A stretch of DNA of 64,000 nt from Nepenthes gracilis. Its lineage: Eukaryota > Streptophyta > Magnoliopsida > Caryophyllales > Nepenthaceae. This document shows, one piece after another, positions 48,801 through 60,800 of this stretch. Within the stretch, counting starts at the first letter, position 1, and each line of letters starts with the position of its first letter. The position numbers and the translations under genes are program-made. The notes below the pieces were generated by a model. That model searched no databases and was not told the DNA's origin. It worked only from the letters and a program-made list of their open reading frames with translations. The stretch is taken from positions 15,670,830 to 15,734,829 of the forward strand of contig BSYO01000008.1 in assembly GCA_033239525.1 (NCBI GenBank), in the 5' to 3' direction.

Positions 48801-51800
48801 GTTTCCTACTTTGCCACAAAAAGTAGAACAAAAATAATTAGTTGGACTTTGGCTCCAATGCAGGCTTGGGCCTCTTGGACTCAAACTCTAGGCACGCATA
48901 TGAGGCACATAACTGCTACAACCTCTCACATCATTCTCCCTCGCTTCTCAAAAATTCAACTGAGAAACTGAATGAAGGAAGCCAATAGCTTCAGAAGGAA
49001 GAAGTGAAAAATGGCATTCACATCCCGCCCATTTATCAACTAAGCTCAGAAAGGATTAAAATTAGCTATCGCATGTAATTTAACATAACCTATCCATTTC
49101 TGCCCTTCAAATTCCATCATTGTGGCATCTCAACCATAGGCTGCAGCATAGTTAAACTAATTGAAACTTATGCCCCATCAATTGCTGAATATCCTCTCAT
49201 AAACCATCAGCATACCTTATTATGCTTCAAGCTTCGTCCTCTTGAAAAGAACAGATGGCCACTGGTTTTAGAAAATACTCCAGTATAGGCGTCCACATGA
49301 CCAACCAACCACAAGAAACTTGGACAATTTCAAGTAATTCACTGGAGAGTTTTTTATCATGTGCTCCCTCAAATAAGTCCGTCGGCAGTCCAAGTTACTC
49401 CATGAAACTCATGTAAACTTTGAAACATGTGGCAGCCATATTTACCTTGTTGTGTGCATATACGCTACAATAAACATAAATACTTATCCAATCGGTTGAA
49501 CCAATGAGTAGCTCTTCCAGTTATCATTCTCTATCAAAATCAGTAAAAGTGATTTTGCCACCATAATTATGTTTCTGTGAAGACTGAATAGCAGGTGCAG
49601 GATCCACTATAGATACAAATTGCTGGCCTAGCTAATTGATTTTCTTGGACTTCTATTCTACCAAGTTGGGTCTCTAATAAGAGCAGATAATTCATCAAGC
49701 TGATTAGTCAAAGCCAAAAATATTGTATTCATCACCATGGCTATTGGAAGAAAATTTTAAGAAAGGTTGGCTGGGAAGATAGACATAAGAATTAGTTTGG
49801 TGAGAAGGACGGAAAAATGCTGGCTAGTGTTTTTCTTTTCCTCAAGAAGGAATTATTCTGCAGGTATGTTTTGGCTTTAAAAAAAAAAGGAAAATGCTAA
49901 GCATACTGTATTATATGAGAACAAGCTTCAAGAAAAGGGCTGGCCAACTGGTCAAAGTAATTTGACAGAAAAAATCACTCTCTTTTCAAATAGATAAAAA
50001 ATTCAAATAAAATGTGCTCCCTCAAGTCAAACTGGGTAGGACAAATCAGTGGTTCCATTGTGACCAGTAATGATTGGGGAATTGGAATGCTTCAGAGAAT
50101 TAGTTGGAAGTTTCTCTGGGAGGTGGCGCTGGTGATGACCGGTGGTGGTGCGAATCCCATGCTGCAACTAATAGTATGCAGTCTCAATTAGTCTGCAGGT
50201 CTAGTGGTGGTCTTGATTGGTTTGAACCGTCATGTGGTTTGCAAATCAAAGCTTTATGGCTGGGGCTTATTTGGTGCAATTTTTAATTACATAATTTCCA
50301 TTATATTAACTAGATTGCAACCAAAAATTTTAATTCTATCATATATTGGGTAACAATTTCTATCTTCGTTTTTCCTTTAGTCTTTACTAGTGGCTTGTGA
50401 TGAAGTGCTAGAGGGGTATGTGTTATCATCATTAATGAAAATATCGAATGATATCCAATGTATCTGTAAATATATATCAGTATCAGCCCCCAATACCGAT
50501 ATTTCCCAATGCTGCGGCAAAATTATGATATATTAACATATCAATGATATATACGATATATCGGTTGATATACCTAATATTTGGCTAATATTTATTTGTT
50601 AGCTTATAATTCTCAAATTTTTTCCGATATATCCGATATCGACTTGAATTTATTGATATGTTTGATACTGATATGAACCGCGCCCAATACCGATATTTCA
50701 TCCATAGTTCTCATGAAACATATAGGCAATGTTCGGCCACAACAATTAGCGGCAACAACAAAGCTCTAGTATTAATTATGACGTCTCGACACTTGGGATA
50801 AACCTGTTAAGAAATCACAAGAGCTACTCGAGCAAGATATTTCCCAAGTCAGATTGATTCCTTAGGTAGCTTAGAGAATATTGATTTTATTTGATAAAGA
50901 AATCCTAAATTATCTCCTCATCCGATTATGCAAAGATTATTTCTTCTCTTTCCAAACTTTACAGATTAGAAAATATTTTCATGTATCTTTTTATTCTACC
51001 ATAATTCTTGCAATACTTTATATAAAAACAATTTGATATCCTTACAAATAAGATACAAAAGAATTACTTCTCTGTTCATGGTATTAGAGCACACTTTCAA
51101 CCATCATTGCTAGGCACTCCATTCTACCCTTAATTGCTTATAGAGGCCACAGCCTCATTGCTTCTCTCTAGTTTTTGTAGCCTCAATTGTTGTCCACAAT
51201 GCCTCTAGTTCCTCGTGTTGTAGTACCTATCTTTTAGTACCAATAAGGAGCCATCACAAGTATATTTAAAATGTCTAAAATCACTGCTAATAGAGTCATC
51301 ACAAAAACCATCATTAGGTGACCTTGGGAAGAAGTTGAGAAACTTCGAGAACTCCTAAATTCCATGAATACATCATCTATTATGTGCTTGTTTGCAAACT
51401 CAAGTAAGTATTACGCTCTCTAGGTGCCTCAATCCCCTCACCCTAGCCTTTGGGTAATAGATTTTGAAGCCATGGATCACATGTCTCAGAAACACAAAGA
51501 TCACTATTGCTGATAGAACTTCCATTTCAGTTGCCAGCCAAGGCACTATTAATTTGTTTTCTTCCTTATCTTCACACAATGTTTTATATATGCCAAAACC
51601 ATCCACAAATCTTGCCTTCATTCACCGCATCACTAAAGATTTGAATTGCAAAATAACTTTATTTTATACCCATTGTCTTTTTCAATCAAACCATAGGAAG
51701 GACAACTAGATTTGCTATAAAGAGCAATGAACTTTACTATTTTGAAGAATTGAGTGGCTGAGAAGGACAAGCACAAGGGTTGTCCCTAGCTTGTATAACC

Positions 51801-54800
51801 AACCAGTTCACTTACGAGATTTGGCTCAATATTTATGTCTTGGGCAACCCCCTTTTCCACCTCCTCAACCATGTTCTCCTCTTTGTTTCATAATATTAAT
51901 GTTAGTAATTTTCATTATACCGTGTAAAATTGCAAAAAATCACAGTGTCCTATCATATGAATAACACTTATTCGTCCTTGTTTTGTTGTTAATCCATATA
52001 AATATTTGGAGTCGCTCTAGAATTTGTAATATAACAGCATCCAAGTGGTCCATCACCTTCACTAATGATTGCATTAGGACAACATGGATGTTCCTCATGA
52101 AGGACAAATTCAAGGCTCGCAATATTATTTTAACCTTTCATAAAATGGTTCAAACCCAATTCTAAGTAGCCATCAAAAGAATTATATTCGACTATGCGCA
52201 TGACTATAATGAAGCCCTTTCATCCTTCTTTCACAATGATGGAATTTTGCATGAATCCTGTTGTGCTAACATACTCAACAAAGTGGAGTCACTGAACGTA
52301 AAAATAGACATTTTCACAATATTATTGTGCACTCTTACTTCACAATCATGCTCATAGATTCTTTTAGGGGGGGGTCCATCCTCACAGCTATATGCCTCAT
52401 CAACCAGTTGCCCATTAGAATGCTAGAAAACCAAAGCCCCACCAAGCTAAAACCTTTCTTACAACTTTCTTCAAGGACCTTCATATATCTAGCAAAATAC
52501 TCTTAGAGTGTTTGGTTGTACATCATTTGTTCATTTTCATTCACAAAACAGGGGCAGGCTTGACCCCTGAGCATTGAAGTGTCTTTGTTAGGTACTTCAA
52601 TTATGGATAAATATATAAGTGTCGGTCATGATTATATTGGTATCAGACATTATAAATCACTATTGAATATATTAAATGGCAAAACATTTTCAAAATTGTA
52701 AGTTTGACATGGCCGTATCGACCAATATATTAACAGTATCGGCCGATATTTTGAATATTTGCCAATATAAAAGCATATCATGATATTATCAACAATATCA
52801 GTATCGATGGGCCCCAATACTGAGACATATTGGCTAATACACATCATATCAACAAATATTCTATCAATAACTTTAATACATAAAAAAGGATACAAACGTT
52901 TATCATCCTATAACAAAAGAATTCTATATGTCAATATATATATATATATCCTTTCATAAAACCAAACCTTACTTCCAAGGCTCACTCCCCTATCTTCACA
53001 GGGAGAATCCTATAGATAAGAATGAGTTACAAGAACTTCCACCATTTTCTAGCTTGCCCATTCCTTACCCAGTCGACTCCTTACCGAATCGGCTTGATAT
53101 GTCCATCCTATAGCATCCAACTAAGCCAAATATATCCATTCAACAATCCAGTCGAGCCAGGTATTTTCAATCAACAGCAGCCAACCGAGCCAAATATTTC
53201 CAAGGACAACCACAATTGAATTCTGAAAAGCCATTTCAAATCTACTTGAAAAAAAATAAGTTGATTATTTATTCAAAAAAGATCCATAAGTCTGTATCGT
53301 TATTTGGTAAGTAATCCATTAGTCCATATCAAGTAACACTTCTACTCTCTCTCCTCTCATGGCAGGTGACTCTCCTCCCTTGTGATAGTGAAAACAAATG
53401 GGTTCTATGTGAGTCACAAGACTTAAAACTACCAATAGCCACAAACTTATGGTAGACGAGCATGTATTGAATACCAAATATCGAATTATGTTTCCTCTCA
53501 TAGACTCTCTACGAAGCATAGGTCCTTTGTTACCTCTATCAGTTCTATTAGCATTCTTCAAACCATCCATAAGGCACTAAGGGATGAGACTTGGGTATAA
53601 GCTATGAGAGAAGAAATTAGTAATCCAGAGAAAAAAAAAACATAGAAGATAGTTTAACTTCCCAAAGGAAAATGACCGACAGGGTGCAAATAGATATTCA
53701 TCCTTAAATACAAAGCGCATGGGTCACTAGAAAGGTATAAAGTGAGACTGATACATCCAAAACTATGGCACAAATTACCAAGAGACGTTTAGCAAAAACT
53801 ATACGTGTCCAATTGTCCTTTATGGCTAATCTTGGTTGGAATTTACAACAATTTGATATGAAGAATGCCTTTTCACATAGGACTTGGAGGAAGAGGTGTA
53901 CGTGGAACCACCACTCAGTTTTAGTGGTTCATTTAGTAATAACAAAGTGTGCCATTCAAGGAAGCCCTTCTATGGCTTGAAAGAATCTCCACTATAAGCA
54001 AAGCCAAGGAGATCACACATTATTTCTTAAACATTCAATTGGAAGCGTAACCGTTTTACTTGTATATGTTGATGATATTATTATAGCAAGAAATTATTCT
54101 AGTGAACTAGAAGCCGTCCAGAAAACTGTGCAAAAGAAATTGAAATCAAGGAGCTGGGATGACAAGTATTTCCTGGGAATTAAAGTGGCCTATTCAAAAG
54201 AAGGTGTATTTGTGTCCAAACGAAAATATACACTTGATCTCTTAAAATAAATTGGAAACTTGTGCATCAAGGCATTAAGCACCCCAATTGAGTCAAACCA
54301 TAGGTTGGGAGAAGAGGCCAAGAATCATCCAAAAGACTAAGGAATATACTAAGGAGTTGTGGGAGGTTGTCTACCTTTCACATACTAGACTAGATATTAC
54401 ATAGGCAATAAGTATAGTTGGTCAATTTATGCATAACAATACACGTGCAAGCCATTCAGAAAATTCTACTATATTTGAAGTTAGCATCAGGAAAGGGGAT
54501 CCTATTCAAGAAAGGTGAAGGACTACAACTAGAGGCATAAACTAATGCAGACTATACCTATTGGACGAGAGGTCAACATCCAATTACTTCATGTTCCATG
54601 GAGGAAATCTAGTCACTTGGAAAAGTAAAAAACAACCCGTGATAGCAAGATTAAATGCAAAAGTCTCATTAATACAATGCAACCGGATCAAACATATTGT
54701 GGCGACCAGATATTTTATCAATGAAAAACTCGATAGTGGTCACATTAATACTCCATACATGCCATCAAGCAAACAACTAATAAATGCACTTACAAAAGAT

Positions 54801-57800
54801 TTACCTACTCCAAGATTTTAGGAGCTTGCCTCATGTTGGGAATAGTAGACATCCACTCACCACTTTGCGGGAGAGTGTTGAGAAATTACAAGAGAGACTC
54901 TGACAAGATCCTTCTCAAGTCAAATTGATTCCCTGAAGTGCTTAGAGAATATTAGATGCTGATTTTATTTCATAGGAAAATCCGACATCTCCCTACCAAA
55001 TTATATGGGAATCATTTCCTCTCTTTTCAAATTTTGTAGATATAGAAATTATCTCATATATCCTTTTTTATTCTATATTAATTCGTGTAATATTTTGCAT
55101 ATGAACAATTATATAACCTTGTAAATAAGATAAAAAAGGATTACTTCTTTCAAAAGCCTATATCGAAATTTGAGAGATAATGAGAGTACAATGTGAATCT
55201 ATACAATAAATCCTACTTGTTCCTAAAGCAACTTCTTAAATTAATGAGCATTAATTGAAATATGTCTAACTATAATGTTTCTGACCACAACTACGAAAAG
55301 AATAATAAAAAATAATTAGTTGGGTCTTTGCTCTAGCATGGGTTGGGCCTCTTGGACCAAACTCTTAGGCACACCACTACAAGGAGGCTCATATCGGTTA
55401 GGATTTCCCAAATCCGTTAAGTCTCCACAGAATCACCAAAGTGTGAGCCACAAGTACAATTGTCAATCTTCCAAACGCTTCACAATCTATTGATGCTTGA
55501 ATAACAAAGGAATTAGGATATGCTCATATAGTAACTGAAATAGGGCCTAAAATGGGAACAGAAATCCTTAAAAAATACTCAATATTATCTCTCTCAAATA
55601 AAAGATATGAAACCTTAATTTCCTAAAATATAAGATTAATGCCAAATATCTAGTATAATATTGTATTCATGAGGAACATACAAAGTATTGGAATATCTTG
55701 AATCTACATGTTCCACCCACATCCCTATTCTGCATCAAAAATGGCCCGTAAAAATTTAGATCTTTTTTGTTCCAGGCTACTCTATCCGATCACAAACAAT
55801 GAAGTAGTCAACACCGGTCCAAGAGATAAACACTGAAATCAGAAGATATGAGAATTAAGTTAACAGAGGCAATCAGCGTCAGGAAATCACACTGGAATAG
55901 AGCTACAGACAACTGCTACATTATTTATTCCAACAGCACGTTTTTACTCTTCCATATCTCTTAATAATTGGTTTGTCATGCCAGAAGGAACAATTGACCC
56001 TTCACCTTTCTTACAATTCATAATCATAACAAGATTTCGTTAACTAAATGCAAGGAATGTGATGAAGAAAGCATATAACCACTAACCATGTATAAAGAAT
56101 ACGCTCCAAGGATTTTTGAATTGCTGCTTGCTGGAAGAAAGTGACATCAGGGACAGTTCTAGGACAGTCAACAGCAATCTACCAAAGAAGCAGAAGGCAA
56201 TGATTAAACAAGACCATTGACGAACACAAAGAAGAAAAACCAATATCATCACAGCAGAACGTCAACAAGCATCACAGATACCTGCCGTAGCATGTTGATT
56301 TCATCATCTGATCGTTCTGTATCAGGAATATCATAATACTGAGCCACACAGTCAAGATAATCGAGGCGCTTCCTCCTCAGAACTCCCTCCCTTCTATCTG
56401 AATTAGGTGGTGCATATCCCTGTTGTCCGTTCATATTTTAACTCCAATAGAACTCATTCTTTTTCTATCTAAAAGTGAAACAAGACTCAGCCAAGGAACT
56501 CTCAGTAAGATCACATTGAGAAATTGAGCAGTCAAACTTCATCAACCGTTAAATGCAAAGTCTGGAAAATGGAATGCTAAATTTTAATTTGCACAAAGCA
56601 ACCACAATCAAAAAAAAATTAGCAATCTTTAACTAGAGAATATAAATTTGTGAAGCCTATAAAACTGTTCTTAGGTCATCGCCTAACAATTCCAAGTTTT
56701 TGGTCGATTGGTTCTTTTATTTCATCAAGTGGTCACAAGGTCAATTCCTATGAAGTAGGAAGCCCTCATTCTACTTGTTATCTCTCTGTGCAAGATATGA
56801 AGTAGCCTTATGTTTAATCCAAATTTCTTGCCCAATGGGTATTTGTGTAAGGAGAAATGTCATATAAAACCACTCTCAGGCCTTAACCACAACTCAAACA
56901 TTTGGGGCCGGATATTTCACAAAACCACCTTCCATACCTACTCATAATATAGTTTTCAAAAACACATAGGATTATAGGAAGTGATACATAAGCATTAGAT
57001 TAGTCAACTAGAACATCAAAGGCAACACCTAGAAGATGAAGTTGTCAGATAAGACAGCCTCAAACTGCAGCTTATATTGACGTCCTATTTTACAAAAACA
57101 AAATGAAGTTATAAAAATCTATCATCCTAGGGCCAAAAAAGGAAAGACGGATCTCTTAATATACATTTTCATTATGGATATGTGGGTGATATCATGGGAA
57201 TCTCCACCATGGGCAAAGAACCAGGCACCTAGATCAGGGGTATCTTTTCAAAATATGGTAAAAATTGCTGAATTGTAGAGAAAAAAATGGAAGAATGGCT
57301 GCTGAGAAACAATCACTAAAAGCTGATGAATAACAGTTCACTTCGATGAATGGTAATAGAAGCTCAAGAGTTTGAAGCTGATCTCTATTTAGACAGAACA
57401 AAAGATGTCAACTAAGAGAGGAGCATGGTACCAAGGAGTCACCAGTGGATGTCAAAACTAGTTTAAAGCTACCAGATAGTGCAACAGGGCATAAATCTAA
57501 TGGAATAGTAACTCAAATGATTGGTAGCACTGTTGATGGGGAGATTGGATATTTCACAGATCCAGCCAATTGGATCTAGCCCCATCCATCCCTTTTCATA
57601 CCCCTTGAACACATTAAAGTATCGATAAAATGAATAATTTGCTCTGGGAGTTTGGAATGGGCAAGGATAAAGCTTGATCTAGAAGTAATTGTATTTGGAG
57701 TTGAGCAAGCTGACCAGCAAAAATTGAAGGAGCTCACTAGTGGGAAAGGCGAAGGTGTGGAAAGGCTACAACAGATAAAGAAGCTACAGAGCAATTGGTG

Positions 57801-60800
57801 ACACAAAAATAATCTTGAAGAGAACTATTCCACGATAACAGAAGCTATTCTAATGGAATGGAGATGTCTCTCCTTGTACCTGAACGGAACCTTGGCCAAG
57901 CTATGGTCCTATTGATGTGGAATAATTGAAGAGAGTGTTTCCCATGCAAAACTCCTTACTTGTGTATCCCTTAGGGAAGGTACTTGATTTTCACACATCA
58001 TGGCCATCAACAACAAATGAGAAAGTACAACTTAGAGTCTAAGGTGAACAAACAAGCGAGAGGTTTCTTTGCCATCAAATATGAAACTCAAAATGAAATA
58101 AACAAATGTCCTTGGAGGAGGACATTGGTGTTAGGAAGTGAGATGCTCTTCCACTTGATAACAAGAAAAGAAAGATTGAAAGTTGAGGAAGTTCCTCAAA
58201 AATAGGAAGAACTTGGCCTGCAACTAAAGGAGACAGAAACAGAAGCTTTGGCATGTATTTCATGAGTCATGAGTCATGACACTTGGTTTTATGAGAAGAC
58301 TAATGCTGCATTCTTATTGGGCTTTGAAGGAGGACAGCTGATATTTTTCTTGGAAAGGAGAGATTAACATATTCCAGTCTAAGAAGCATCAATGCTTCGC
58401 ATATATATAAATAAACTATGGATTTCAGTCAATGTGTCTCAAGTATATCATATGCGCATTTTTAGTAAAATGTGTTGATATCGAGTTGTGGTGTGTCCAT
58501 CTCTATGTATCAGATGAGTCTACTCAACTAACATTTTTGCACATCCTAGGGTCTTCAGCAGAATTGGTAGTCTAATTTAAAAACCTTATGTAGAGACAAG
58601 ACGACAGTTGACAGTATCAACTAACATTTCTTATGTCAGGCTTCTTGTAAGATTGACACAATGGAGAAATAGGGATGGTCAGTATTTTGAGAAGCCAGTT
58701 CAATGTAACTAAAGGAACTTCAATTGTGTCACTATCTATTGCTATAATCTTTTCCACATCCTAGTATGGACAAAGGAGTAGAGTTGAGTCACACGGCTGA
58801 CTACTAACACAAACTTTTGTCACATTATGAGATGATACCATATTAAGATACCTTTGGGGCGTACACAAGGAGTGAGTGATGCTGATGCATATTGCCTTAC
58901 TAGCCAGGGAGTCAATAATGGAAAGAGTGGGCTGAGTTGTTCCCCAGAAAAATGTCATAAATAGGGTACAATAGAATGGTTATGAACTAGTGATGGAGTC
59001 ATTGCAGACTACGAAGGCACATTTTTTTCAATTCTTCAAGAGAAGTAGTAACTTGCAAACATTGCGCCAGGTTTAAAAAAAAAAATTATTATCATACATG
59101 CACTGGATAAATCTAGATTATTTGGGTCCAAATAAACATTTTATGAGTCATTCAAGCAGTGGAAAGATTATTAATTGTCTGGAAGAAAGGAAACCTCATC
59201 ATGCTAGATTTATCTTTGCATATTAATTAAACAACTCTACATAAAGAAAAGGCTCGTGGGAACACATAGTAAGCATGACTGATCAATTAGAATTTAGAAT
59301 GGTTGTTTCATCCTTCTCATAGAGAGGATTTTAATGATTGCCTTAACACAGTTAGACTGCAGGACGGGAAGTGGATGGATAATTTATATACCTTGGTGTA
59401 GTGACCAAGGTAATAAGAGCACAATACAGAAAACTTGGATAGGGTATTTCCCGATGGTTAATGCTTCTCAACAAGCACAGTGACTAAGGTTGAATTTCTA
59501 CAATAATGGGATGTCTCATTAGTTGCACACTTCCCTACATGATAGGTTGACAAGCAAGCTTACTTGGAAAGTCAGTCGTACTTTGCAATTGTATGCAACC
59601 GAAAACCAAGACCATATCATGAAACGAATGATCCTACAGTTCTGTAGCTAATGGACCACTAACACATGCTCAACTTACAAGAATTTTGGTTGACCCGATT
59701 CATGCAGGATGTCAAGACTATTATGAATCCCTAGTTGTAGAATCCATTATTGTCTATGTTGTCATGGGATTAAGCTAGAATTATATTTACACGAGAATCA
59801 TATCTTTTGCAAGTGTTAGGGGATGATGGAAGGAATTGAGGCAATGGTGGGTAATATTGCTATGTTGGTTATGTTATCCTCTGATAGTGGAATATGTTGA
59901 TGAGAATAGCATGTCATGTCTTACTTCCTATCTGCATCCAAGTCATCCATCCTAATTGTATATACTTAGCTGTCATGCGTAAATATGTAGTCAAGGCATT
60001 TACCATCCAAGTTAGCCACATAAGCATGAGATACAGATAATATTCACTGAGATGTTGTGGCTCATATATTTCGCTTTCTTATTTCCAGGAGTTTGACAAT
60101 TGACAGAAGTTGGCAATCAGAGTCAGAAATCAGGACACATCCGGAATAGACTACATTAGCTTAGAAAGTTGATGGCATTTTATAAATGATAAGTGATTAT
60201 GATGCATTTTATAAATGATAAGTGACTATATATGTTCAAATGATTCATTGATGGCATGGTTGATCTTGCCTTTTCTATTAAAATTTTGGTTTCATTTTCA
60301 TCACGCCCACCAAGTTGCAAGTGTGTCTGTCATTGGGTCCACACTCATCCAGGGTTGTGTTGAGATTGTTGTCATTGTCTTTGTTCTCTTGTTCTCACAA
60401 GATTTAGGATAGTTTGGATTAAAGAAGTGACTCATGAGTTACAAAGGAGTCCAGTCCATTTTTGGGATTGTTCAATGGTACCCTGAGTTTGTCAAATTCC
60501 CAATATACAAAACTTCAAGGTTGAGCCTACATTCATTATTTAGAGGCCCTGAAAAACCAAAATTGCAGAATAAATTGAACTTTCCAAGTGCAATCCAGTA
60601 ATTCATGCCTGAATTAGTGAGTAATACACTCTTCAGGATGCAACACCAAAGAAATGACAACCTTGACATTCTACTAAGAGTCAGCCAATTTGCAACTTCC
60701 TATAGACACTATACTAGTAGATTTAAGTAGCCAAAAAAAAAAAAAAAACAATTGCACTGTAATACTGTTTAGGAATCACTCTGGACCCCTAAAACCACAA

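Larger units (their letters stand above)
50805..55152 (+). mobile_element. Complete but inactive Ty1/copia element
   Basis: 5' LTR 50805-51078, primer binding site TGGTATTAGAGC (51079-51090), decayed gag-pol, purine-rich TGCGGGAGAG before the 3' LTR, and 3' LTR 54876-55152. Total 4348 bp. The flanks are AAACC (50800-50804) and AAAGC (55153-55157), a target duplication with one mismatch. It lies in an 8.2 kb TBC intron, antisense to the gene. A CGATAT repeat is inserted between integrase and RT (about 52610-52870). Motifs resemble the Tork/TNT1-type copia group. Confidence 0.85.
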
